A DNA stretch of 7,858 nucleotides from an uncultured Collinsella sp. (GCA_902496375.1 CABVAS010000068.1:1-7858); one strand, 5' to 3'. Positions 1-4,946 are shown, counted from the first letter of the stretch. The notes: a model not told the origin generated them from the letters alone. Made by a program: numbers and translations.

Positions 1-109
1 AGTCCCTTGCGGCGTAGTTTTTATTTAAGCCGTCCAAGTTTTGGGGTGCAGTTCATTCCCTGGCGCGCCTTTGCGTTGATGCCGATGTCGTTTTGTGCCG
101 CTTGCGTTC
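1..109. other. Left-edge intergenic stretch downstream of cysE
   Basis: This is the 3' side of cysE, which is read on the minus strand. I see no hairpin followed by a T-run, so no intrinsic terminator for cysE is evident and its transcript may run on leftwards. A purine-rich AAGGGA lies at the very edge (minus strand, about 3-8). It could be the ribosome site of a gene that begins outside the window. The only reading frame noted here is an 11-codon minus-strand one ending near 25, which is too short to call. Confidence 0.4.
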
Positions 110-814
110 CTAGCGTTCGTCCACGAGCTTGGCGACGAGGGCCTTGAGCTCGGCCACCTCTCGCTCGAGTTCCTTGACGCGGCGGGCATTCTCGGTGATG
201 CCCTGGCGGTTGAGGGCGGACTGCTCGGCGGCGTCATCGGGCATGTACTCGCGATGCTGCTTGGCGTCGAAACTCTCCTCGAACACACGGCAGCCGTTGC
301 GCTTGATGATGCGTCCCGGCACGCCCACGACGGTGCAGTTGTCGGGGACGTCCTTAACGACGACCGAGTTGCCGCCGATCTTGACGTTGTTGCCGATGCA
401 GATGTTGCCGAGCACCTTGGCGCCCGTGCCCACCGTGACATTGTTGCCCAGGGTGGGGTGACGCTTGCCGGTCTCGTTGCCGGTGCCGCCGAGCGTGACG
501 CCCTGGTAGAGCACACAGTTGTCGCCCACAATGGTGGTCTCGCCGATGACGACGCCCATGGCGTGGTCGATAAAGAAGTGCTTGCCAATCTGCGCGGCAG
601 GGTGAATCTCGACGCCGGTGATGTGGCGGGTGATTTGCGAGAGCACGCGGGCGAGCGAGCGATGACCGTGCTCCCACAGCCAGTGCTCGGGCACGTGGTT
701 CCACTTGGCGTGCAGGCCAGGATAGGAAAGGAAGATGACCAGACCGTTTTGCGCGGCGGGGTCCTGCGCCTGGACGGTCTTGATGTCCTCGCGAATGGTA
801 TTGATAAAGCTCAC
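110..814 (-). CDS. cysE: Serine O-acetyltransferase (first step of cysteine synthesis)
   Basis: This 234-residue protein transfers acetyl from acetyl-CoA to L-serine, giving O-acetylserine for cysteine synthase; it is cytoplasmic. A short N-terminal helical part (about 1-65) precedes a left-handed beta-helix of hexapeptide repeats (about 66-172). Visible SAT motifs are VEIHPAAQIG (68-77), DHAMGVVIGET (83-93, with the catalytic His84), QGVTLGGTG (104-112), KRHP (117-120) and GVPGRI (164-169). Glu69 sits where E. coli CysE has Asp143. The tail (about 210-234) is a charged Leu-rich coiled coil ending in DER, not the C-terminal Ile that docks into CysK. I chose GTG at 814 because AAGGGAGG lies 7-8 nt upstream; an in-frame start at 889 adds 25 residues unlike the family and would overlie the promoter. 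The short N-terminus resembles the Bacillus/EpsC-type enzymes. The gene diverges from dedA. Confidence 0.93.
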   Translation of the reverse strand: MSFINTIREDIKTVQAQDPAAQNGLVIFLSYPGLHAKWNHVPEHWLWEHGHRSLARVLSQITRHITGVEIHPAAQIGKHFFIDHAMGVVIGETTIVGDNCVLYQGVTLGGTGNETGKRHPTLGNNVTVGTGAKVLGNICIGNNVKIGGNSVVVKDVPDNCTVVGVPGRIIKRNGCRVFEESFDAKQHREYMPDDAAEQSALNRQGITENARRVKELEREVAELKALVAKLVDER

Positions 815-829
815 CGGCCGCCCTCCCTT
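815..829 (-). promoter_or_regulatory. Ribosome binding site that fixes the cysE GTG start
   Basis: On the minus strand AAGGGAGGG (829 to 821) lies 6 nt before GTG at 814. It is a near-perfect match to the anti-Shine-Dalgarno core, so it favours GTG 814 over the longer in-frame start at 889. Confidence 0.75.
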
Positions 830-855
830 AGCGCCATGGCAATGCGATTCAATAA

Positions 856-884
856 AGTATAGCGATTCGCTAGGGATTAAAAAG
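856..884 (-). promoter_or_regulatory. Probable cysE promoter
   Basis: Minus-strand TATACT (861 to 856) matches the -10 consensus at five of six positions. The hexamer 17 nt upstream is CTTTTT (884 to 879), a poor -35, so an activator or the A/T tract may help. The predicted transcription start is about 849, giving a 35-nt leader that contains the ribosome site. Confidence 0.5.
860..872. promoter_or_regulatory. Perfect inverted repeat in the cysE promoter, candidate operator
   Basis: TAGCGA-T-TCGCTA is a perfect 6-1-6 inverted repeat. It occupies the spacer immediately upstream of the cysE -10 box and overlaps its first two bases. A bound protein here would block RNA polymerase. No regulator can be named from the sequence. 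Confidence 0.4.
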
Positions 885-957
885 GACAATCTTGGCGGCT
901 TTGCGCTACAAGTGTCAGTTATGCAAACTTGCTGGTAATGGAGTCATGCTTTTGTGG

Positions 958-991
958 GGTTGCGCACGAGGGGGCACCGCAACCGTATACT
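958..991 (+). promoter_or_regulatory. Probable dedA promoter with an inverted repeat just upstream
   Basis: TATACT at 986-991 is a good -10 box and places the transcript start near 998, about 40 nt before the dedA ATG. Only a weak -35 is visible: TTGCGC at 960 sits 20 nt away, which is too far for an ideal spacer. GGTTGCG (958-964) and CGCAACC (978-984) form a perfect 7-bp inverted repeat with a 13-nt centre across the -35/spacer region. It is a possible operator. Confidence 0.45.
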
Positions 992-1037
992 GGTCAACTT
1001 GGACGTATCCGCGCCCACAACTGAGAGGTTTTACTTC

Positions 1038-1676
1038 ATGGGTTTCATCAATTTTATTGCCGAGCTGCTTAAGGACCCGCGCACCGCGATCGCCAGCTGG
1101 ATCGCCGCCGGCCCGCTTATGGCCTACGGCTGCGTGTTCCTGATCATCTTTATCGAGACGGGCGTGGTGTTCTTCCCGTTCCTTCCCGGTGATTCGTTGC
1201 TGTTCGCCTCGGGTTTCTTTGCCCACAACGGCGGCTTTAACATCGTGGCGCTTCTGGCCACCGCATGGGCCGCTGCCATTTTGGGCGATCAGTGCAACTT
1301 TATGATCGGTCACTTCTTTGGCCGCAAGATCATCGCTTCGGGCAAGGTCAAGGCCATGACGCCCGAGCGCATCAAAAAGTCCGAGGACTTCTTGGACAAG
1401 TGGGGTCACCTGGCCATCTTCCTGGGTCGCTTCTTCCCGTTTATCCGCACCTTTGTGCCCTTTATCGCTGGCATGGGCGGCATGCACTGGCGCAACTTTG
1501 TCGTCTTTAACGTGCTGGGCGGCATTACCTGGTCGACGGTCTTTACGCTGCTGGGCTACTTCTTTGGCGGCATTCCCTTTGTGCAAGAGCACTTTGAGCT
1601 GCTGATTATCGGCATCGTTGCCGTGTCGATCATCCCGACCGTGGTCGGTCTGGTTAAGGCCAAGCTGGGTAAATAG
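1038..1676 (+). CDS. DedA-family (SNARE-associated/VTT domain) membrane protein
   Basis: This is a 212-residue integral membrane protein of the DedA family, whose members are linked to lipid (undecaprenyl-phosphate or phospholipid) translocation and membrane energetics. Family hallmarks appear in order: IIFIETG with Glu40, FLPGDS (48-53) with Asp52, GDQCNFMIGHFFGRK (83-97), then GRFFPFIRTFVPFIAGMGGM (130-149) with Arg131 and Arg137, and GGITW (161-165). These acidic and arginine residues match those essential in E. coli YqjA/YghB-type proteins. Hydrophobic stretches lie near 25-50, 65-92, 126-147 and 155-205. ATG at 1038 is chosen because GAGAGG (1023-1028) lies 9 nt upstream; an in-frame GTG at 954 precedes the predicted promoter. 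The gene is monocistronic, divergent from cysE, and closed by the terminator at 1716. The exact substrate cannot be told from the sequence. Confidence 0.92.
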   Translation: MGFINFIAELLKDPRTAIASWIAAGPLMAYGCVFLIIFIETGVVFFPFLPGDSLLFASGFFAHNGGFNIVALLATAWAAAILGDQCNFMIGHFFGRKIIASGKVKAMTPERIKKSEDFLDKWGHLAIFLGRFFPFIRTFVPFIAGMGGMHWRNFVVFNVLGGITWSTVFTLLGYFFGGIPFVQEHFELLIIGIVAVSIIPTVVGLVKAKLGK

Positions 1677-1715
1677 AACGCCTAGCTCGAGCCAGCGCGC
1701 AGACCGTACAGTTGA

Positions 1716-1748
1716 GGCCCGTCACCGCTTACGGTGGCGGGCCTTTTT
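1716..1748 (+). terminator. Intrinsic terminator of dedA
   Basis: GGCCCGTCACCG (1716-1727), the loop CTTA and CGGTGGCGGGCC (1732-1743) form a 12-bp stem with one G-U pair, followed directly by TTTTT (1744-1748). It lies about 40 nt after the dedA stop codon. Confidence 0.92.
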
Positions 1749-1768
1749 GCTTCGGTCAAATGAAAATA

Positions 1769-1820
1769 CTTTACTTAGTTAAAGAAAAGCGTTTTATCAG
1801 ACGCGTGCGGGGAGTACAAT
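1769..1820 (+). promoter_or_regulatory. Candidate promoter region of the ilvE transcript
   Basis: TACAAT at 1815-1820 is a good -10 hexamer. A weak -35 (TTTTAT, 1792-1797) lies 17 nt upstream, preceded by an A/T-rich stretch that could act as an UP element. That stretch contains CTTTACTTAGTTAAAG (1769-1784), an imperfect palindrome with perfect 5-bp ends, a possible regulator site. The predicted start of transcription, near 1827, coincides with the ATG of the upstream reading frame at 1828. Confidence 0.45.
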
Positions 1821-1827
1821 CTCGTGC

Positions 1828-1977
1828 ATGCGAATCGACGTGCCATCGGCTTTGATGCTGCTCGCGTGTCCCGTCCGGCTCTACGCTCCGGGCGTGCGAC
1901 GTTGCGACGCGGTCGGCCTCGGTCCTTGCGTGCGGGTTCGCGAGTATGCAACTGTGTATGTAAGGAGCGACATATGA
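1828..1977 (+). CDS. Short upstream reading frame, possibly leaderless, overlapping the ilvE start (candidate leader peptide)
   Basis: This frame has 49 codons, starts at ATG 1828 and ends at TGA 1975-1977. The stop overlaps the ilvE ATG (1974-1976) as ATGA, the classic arrangement for translational coupling. The ATG lies 7 nt after the candidate -10 box TACAAT, so the mRNA could begin at the start codon itself, and no ribosome site precedes it. The peptide begins MRIDVPSALMLLACPV. By my count it holds 8 Val, 5 Leu and 2 Ile (15 of 49, about 31 percent), plus three Cys. The ilvE ribosome site lies inside its last codons. I infer a leader peptide that could couple ilvE translation to ribosome arrival or to charged branched-chain tRNA. 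It may instead be a chance open frame in an untranslated leader; conservation is unknown. Confidence 0.35.
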   Translation: MRIDVPSALMLLACPVRLYAPGVRRCDAVGLGPCVRVREYATVYVRSDI

Positions 1978-3026
1978 CTGTCGAGAAGAAGGATATCGAT
2001 TGGGGTAGCCTCGGCTTTGGCTACATGAAGACCGATTACAGCTACGAGGCTCATTGGAAGGATGGCGAGTGGGACGAGGGCGGCCTGACCACCGACCACA
2101 CCCTGCATGTCTCCGAGTGCGGCGGTATCTTCCATTACTGCCAGGAGGTCTTTGAGGGCCTGAAGGCCTACACCGCCGAGGACGGCAGCATCGTCTGCTT
2201 CCGTCCCGACATGAACGCTGAGCGTATGTATAACTCTGCCCAGCGCCTCGAGATGCCCCCGTTTCCCAAGGACAAGTTCGTTGAGGCCGTCAAGCAGGTC
2301 GTTTCTGCCAACGCCGCCTGGGTTCCGCCCTTCGGTTCCGGCGCGACCCTGTACGTGCGTCCGTTTATGATCGGCTCCGGTGACGTGATCGGCGTGGCTC
2401 CCGCTCCTGAGTACACGTTCCGCATTCTCGTGACCCCGGTCGGTCCGTACTTTAAGGGTGGCCTCAAGCCCGTCAAGCTGCGCGTTTCCGAGTGTGACCG
2501 TGCAGCACCGCATGGCACCGGCAACATCAAGGCCGGCCTGAACTACGCCATGTCCCTCAAGCCCACGATGGAGGCTCACCGCGAGGGCTATGCCGAGAAC
2601 CTGTATCTCGATTCCGAGTCCCGCACCTATGTCGAGGAGACCGGCGGCGCCAACGTCCTGTTCGTGAAGGAGGACGGTACGCTCGTCGTTCCGCAGTCGC
2701 ACACCGACTCCATCCTGCCCTCTATCACCCGTCGTTCGCTTGTTCAGGTTGCTCAGGACCTGGGCATGACCGTTGACCAGCGTCCCGTCGAGTGGGCCGA
2801 GGTCAAGGCCGGCACCTTTGTGGAGTGCGGCCTGTGCGGCACCGCTGCCGTCATCTCCCCGGTTGGCGAGATCGACAACAAGGTTTACGGCGCCGACGAG
2901 ACCGTGACCTTCCCGGCTGGCTACACCGAGATCGGCCCCGTGATGAAGAAGCTCCGCGAGACCCTGACGGGCATCCAGTCCGGTGCTGTCGAGGACAAGC
3001 ACAACTGGGTTTACACCGTCGCGTAA
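1974..3026 (+). CDS. ilvE: Branched-chain amino acid aminotransferase
   Basis: This 350-residue, PLP-dependent, fold-type IV transaminase interconverts leucine, isoleucine and valine with their 2-oxo acids, using glutamate/2-oxoglutarate. It carries out the last step of branched-chain synthesis or the first of breakdown, in the cytoplasm. The family pattern is clear: GLKAY (62-66), CFRPDMNAERM (75-85), LYVRPFMIG (126-134), GTGNIKAGLNYA (181-192) with Lys186 as the PLP lysine, EETGGANVLFV (221-231), LPSITRRS (248-255) and GTAAVISPVG (289-298). The length and layout fit the BCAT group of about 350-365 residues. ECGLC gives a Cys285-X-X-Cys288 pair just before the GTAAV phosphate-binding turn. 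ATG 1974 is chosen because AAGGAG lies 6 nt upstream and the MTVEKKDIDW start fits the family; an in-frame GTG at 1824 would add 50 Arg-rich residues of no family likeness. It is monocistronic after a 150-nt leader and is closed by the palindrome at 3052. Confidence 0.95.
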   Translation: MTVEKKDIDWGSLGFGYMKTDYSYEAHWKDGEWDEGGLTTDHTLHVSECGGIFHYCQEVFEGLKAYTAEDGSIVCFRPDMNAERMYNSAQRLEMPPFPKDKFVEAVKQVVSANAAWVPPFGSGATLYVRPFMIGSGDVIGVAPAPEYTFRILVTPVGPYFKGGLKPVKLRVSECDRAAPHGTGNIKAGLNYAMSLKPTMEAHREGYAENLYLDSESRTYVEETGGANVLFVKEDGTLVVPQSHTDSILPSITRRSLVQVAQDLGMTVDQRPVEWAEVKAGTFVECGLCGTAAVISPVGEIDNKVYGADETVTFPAGYTEIGPVMKKLRETLTGIQSGAVEDKHNWVYTVA

Positions 3027-3051
3027 GCTGTCTTAGCTGTCCGGCCCGAGG

Positions 3052-3169
3052 GCGACCTTCCTTTCCGGCGCGTCCTCGGACATGAAAGAACCTCCGCTGC
3101 GCACTACGTGCGGCGGGGGTTCTTTCGTCCTGCGGAGTGCGCCGGAAAGGAAGGTCGCGCTTTTGTTTT
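3052..3169 (+). terminator. Nested long palindrome acting as the ilvE terminator
   Basis: The outer arms 3052-3071 and 3139-3158 are a perfect 20-bp inverted repeat (GCGACCTTCC...), followed by TTTTGTTTT (3161-3169). Inside, GAAAGAACC (3084-3092) and GGTTCTTTC (3118-3126) open a second stem that continues inward through CCGC and CGCAC with a wobble and a 2-nt bulge. Between the two stems, TCC..GGAC (3073-3081) can pair with GTCC..GGA (3127-3135). The 107 nt therefore form one nearly continuous hairpin. The inner stem alone, with AAAGAA/TTCTTT flanks, looks like a bidirectional terminator. The outer arms may be a repeat element wrapped around it. Confidence 0.75.
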
Positions 3170-3193
3170 GGTTCGCGCCATGTGGGGGTGGTG

Positions 3194-3404
3194 GCGACGT
3201 GCATTTTTGCGAGTATTCTGCAATCGAAGGCCCCTGCATACCGACCTCGGGCAAAAAATCGGGAGTTCTCGATGTTTTCTACGGATGATGGGCGGGGTTA
3301 TGGGCTGGCAGCGTTTGATTTGCAGGGATATTCGCGGTCTTTGGCACTTATCGTGGCGCCCGAAGCTCTTGGTTATGTTGAATACTCCTAAAAATGCACG
3401 GCGC
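3194..3404. mobile_element. MITE-like element with imperfect terminal inverted repeats
   Basis: The left end (3194-3218) contains CGTGCATTTTT-GC-GAGTATTC. The right end (3380-3404) is its reverse complement with only the two middle bases changed: GAATACTC-CT-AAAAATGCACG. By my alignment 22 of 25 bases match across the full ends, and 19 of 21 across the core. The ends bound about 211 bp with no recognisable transposase. No convincing target-site duplication is visible. The element lies in the gene-free stretch between ilvE and lemA. A non-autonomous transposable element or an intergenic repeat family is inferred; paired regulator sites are the alternative. Confidence 0.5.
3272..3391 (+). CDS. 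Possible 39-residue peptide inside the inverted-repeat element
   Basis: ATG 3272 is preceded by GGGAG (3261-3265) at a 6-nt spacing, a good ribosome site. The frame runs 39 codons, beginning MFSTDDGRGYGLAAF, and ends at TAA 3389-3391 inside the right terminal repeat, so its last residues (EYS) are encoded by the repeat arm. I recognise no domain and see no signal peptide or membrane segment. Being wholly contained in a repeat element, it could be a chance frame. The good ribosome site is the only positive evidence. Confidence 0.2.
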   Translation: MFSTDDGRGYGLAAFDLQGYSRSLALIVAPEALGYVEYS

Positions 3405-3430
3405 TTAGAGGGGGACCTTTGCGAAAAAGG

Positions 3431-3475
3431 AAACCGCCCCGTCGAAGTATGCACTCGACGGGGCGGTTTATACAT
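3431..3475. terminator. Bidirectional terminator, mainly for lemA
   Basis: AAACCGCCCCGTCGA (3431-3445) and TCGACGGGGCGGTTT (3455-3469) are a perfect 15-bp inverted repeat around a 9-nt loop. On the minus strand the stem is followed by a T-rich run (complement of GAAAAAGG, 3423-3430), so it ends lemA transcription. On the plus strand only TTTATAC follows, a weaker stop. Confidence 0.9.
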
Positions 3476-3505
3476 TTGGCCGATTAAGGATGCGCTGTCA
3501 AACTA

Positions 3506-4057
3506 CTAGAACTTGACGGTCGGGGCCTGGCGGGCTGCTTCGGCGGCCTCGAAGCCCTGGCGCTCCTTAAACTGAAAGATGCCGGCAAAGATGACAGCCG
3601 GGAACGTCTGAATGGCGTTGTTGTAGCTGAGCACGCAATCGTTGTAGCTCTGGCGTGCGTAGCTAATCTTGTTCTCGGTATCCTCGAGCGATGCCTGCAG
3701 CTGCGTAAAGTTGGTGTTTGCCTTAAGATCGGGGTAGGCTTCGGCTACGGCGAAGAGCTGACGCAGCGCACCGGTCAGCACGTTGTCGGCTTCCATCTTG
3801 GCCTCGGGCGTGGTGGCCTTGACGGCGGTGTTGCGCGCGCTGATCACGGCGGAGAGCGTCTCCTGCTCGTGCTTGGCGTAGCCCTTGACGGTCTCGACCA
3901 GGTTGGGGATCAGGTCGTTGCGGCGCTGCAGCTGCGTATCGATGTTCTGCCAGGCGTTATCAATGCGGTTACGCTTGGTGACCATGTTGTTGTAGATGCC
4001 GGCGATGGCGCAGACAATCACAATGACAACAACGATGCCGATGATGACGGTAATCAT
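3506..4057 (-). CDS. lemA: LemA family membrane-anchored protein
   Basis: This 183-residue protein has an N-terminal membrane helix (ITVIIGIVVVIVIVCAIAGI, residues 2-21) and a mostly helical LemA domain. The hallmark stretch is RNRIDNAWQNID (29-40), then QLQRRNDLIPNLVETVKGYA (42-61) and HEQETL (63-68). SYARQSYNDCVLSYNNAIQTFP (132-152) and a C-terminal FKERQGFE...APTVKF complete the usual family layout at the usual length. LemA proteins are anchored to the membrane by the first helix; their biochemical role is not established. Cys16 lacks the small residue before it that a lipobox needs, so I do not call a lipoprotein. ATG 4057 is chosen because GGAG lies 5 nt upstream and the protein then begins with its anchor; the upstream in-frame ATG at 4159 precedes the likely promoter. 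No TPM-domain or htpX partner is adjacent here; a TetR-type gene diverges from it. Confidence 0.93.
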   Translation of the reverse strand: MITVIIGIVVVIVIVCAIAGIYNNMVTKRNRIDNAWQNIDTQLQRRNDLIPNLVETVKGYAKHEQETLSAVISARNTAVKATTPEAKMEADNVLTGALRQLFAVAEAYPDLKANTNFTQLQASLEDTENKISYARQSYNDCVLSYNNAIQTFPAVIFAGIFQFKERQGFEAAEAARQAPTVKF

Positions 4058-4100
4058 GATGTCTCCGTTTCGAATGGCCGCGGCGGCATGCGCCAGCTGC

Positions 4101-4133
4101 CGTTGGTATAACGCTACTAGTATACCCGCAACG
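4101..4133. promoter_or_regulatory. Palindromic region over the lemA -10 box, candidate operator
   Basis: Minus-strand TATACT (4124 to 4119) is the best -10 for lemA. Around it lie three overlapping inverted repeats: GGTATA/TATACC (4105-4110 and 4121-4126), the perfect palindrome TACTAGTA (4115-4122), and CGTTG/CAACG (4101-4105 and 4129-4133). Their centres differ by up to 3 bp, so they are not one clean palindrome. The site lies between lemA and the TetR-type gene. Binding by that regulator is a reasonable inference and is untested. Confidence 0.4.
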
Positions 4134-4213
4134 TTTTGCCGTGCCGAACTTTCCGGCAAGCGTTATGTTTTCGGCGGGGTCGGCACCGGGGCAAAGCGCG
4201 CGAGGTACAGGTG

Positions 4214-4219
4214 TAAGAT
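4214..4219 (+). promoter_or_regulatory. Possible -10 box of the TetR-type regulator gene
   Basis: TAAGAT (4214-4219) would start transcription near 4226, some 30-45 nt before the candidate start codons. No good -35 is visible 17 nt upstream, so this is a weak call. Confidence 0.25.
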
Positions 4220-4268
4220 ATGCGACAGATTGACGAGTGTTGTCTTTGCCCTGAGGATGGCGATACGG

Positions 4269-4853
4269 ATGGACCTTCGCATCAAGAAAACCTATCGTGC
4301 CCTGTTCGATGCCTTTACCGAGCTTTTGGAAGAGTATCGGTTTGAGGATTTGACGGTTGCTATGCTTTGCGACCGGGCCATGATTCGCCGCACGACGTTC
4401 TATAAGCACTTTCGCGATAAAAACGATTACTTCGCCTTTTATATCGATGAGCTCATGTCGGGCTTGCCGCAAAAACAGCCCGATGAGGCCGGCGCGGTGT
4501 CTGCCGAGGACGTGCGCGCGCTTCGGCACGCGATTTTGGACGATGCCATGGATTTGATTCTGGCGCACGAGCGGCTCATGGATAACATTTTGGCAAGCAG
4601 CATGTCGGGCATGTTGACCAACGTTATTTGCGATCGCATTGCCCGCTCCATCCGCGAGCGTGTGATGAACGTGCTTGCCGAGGATGCCCTGGCCCCCGTG
4701 TCACTCGAGACGACGTCTGAGTTTGTCGCCGGCGGTATTATTCGACTTTTCACGATATGGTGGGAGTCGGGTCACGATCTTGAGCGTCGACCTGAGATAG
4801 CCGACGTGGTCGATGCGCTGTTTGAGCGGACCATGACACCGGTGCATCACTAG
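4269..4853 (+). CDS. TetR/AcrR-family transcriptional regulator
   Basis: This 194-residue DNA-binding repressor has a typical TetR N-terminus. Helix 1 (RIKKTYRALFDAFTELLEEY, 4-23) precedes the helix-turn-helix around FEDLTVAMLCDRAMIRRTTFYKHF (25-48), which contains the family signature TFYKHFRDKNDY (43-54). The C-terminal ligand/dimer part (about 70-194) is helical and ends with FVAGGIIRLFTIWWESG (152-168). That pattern is common in the subgroup with TetR_C_7 or DhaS-like tails, whose ligands vary. The start is uncertain: GAGG (4253-4256) lies 12 nt before ATG 4269, whereas ATG 4257, which adds four residues, follows that GAGG directly. The gene diverges from lemA across a 211-bp gap with palindromic sites, so lemA and itself are the natural target candidates. 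Its stop codon lies 3 nt from the tRNA-Ser 3' end. Confidence 0.88.
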   Translation: MDLRIKKTYRALFDAFTELLEEYRFEDLTVAMLCDRAMIRRTTFYKHFRDKNDYFAFYIDELMSGLPQKQPDEAGAVSAEDVRALRHAILDDAMDLILAHERLMDNILASSMSGMLTNVICDRIARSIRERVMNVLAEDALAPVSLETTSEFVAGGIIRLFTIWWESGHDLERRPEIADVVDALFERTMTPVHH

Positions 4854-4856
4854 AAG

Positions 4857-4946
4857 TGGCGGAGAGAGGGGGATTCGAACCCCCGGAACGCTCTCGCGCT
4901 CAACGGTTTTCAAGACCGCCGCATTCAACCGCTCTGCCATCTCTCC
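4857..4946 (-). tRNA. tRNA-Ser, anticodon UGA
   Basis: On the minus strand a 90-nt class II tRNA begins GGAGAGATGGCAGAGCGG. The 7-bp acceptor stem GGAGAGA/TCTCTCC is perfect. The anticodon stem-loop is CGGT-CTTGAAA-ACCG with anticodon TGA (complement of 4910-4912), which reads UCA and related serine codons. A long variable arm with GCGC..GAGAGC and a T-arm CCGGGGGTTCGAATCCCCC follow. Discriminator G73 (4860) and an encoded CCA (4859 to 4857) end the gene. The long variable arm and anticodon together make serine certain. Confidence 0.98.

Noticed and set aside
60..68. GGCGCGCC palindrome near the left edge as a regulatory site
   Set aside because: An 8-bp GC palindrome is expected by chance in such GC-rich DNA and lies downstream of cysE, not in a promoter.
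95..862. Long plus-strand frame opposite cysE
   Set aside because: It is the antisense shadow of cysE. Its Ala/Gly/Asp/Leu-rich composition follows from high GC, and the opposite strand carries clear SAT motifs.
915..1592. Minus-strand frame opposite dedA
   Set aside because: It is a highly charged shadow frame, while the plus strand encodes all DedA motifs.
1824..1973. N-terminal extension of ilvE to GTG 1824
   Set aside because: The added 50 residues are Arg/Ala-rich and unlike the family. ATG 1974 has an AAGGAG site at 6 nt and gives a normal family length.
1749..1973. T-box or riboswitch in the ilvE leader
   Set aside because: I see no T-box AGGGUGGNACCGCG core and no terminator/antiterminator pair before ilvE. 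CTCGCG/CGCGAG (1861-1866 and 1939-1944) can pair but is too weak to call.
1881..3002. 373-codon minus-strand frame inside ilvE
   Set aside because: It is a full antisense shadow of a gene with an unmistakable PLP-transaminase pattern. It has no domain likeness and no ribosome site of note.
3033..3509. Overlapping frames of 68-133 codons on both strands between ilvE and lemA
   Set aside because: They run through the nested palindrome, the inverted-repeat element and the terminator, so their sequences are by-products of the repeats. Only the short frame at 3272 has a good ribosome site.
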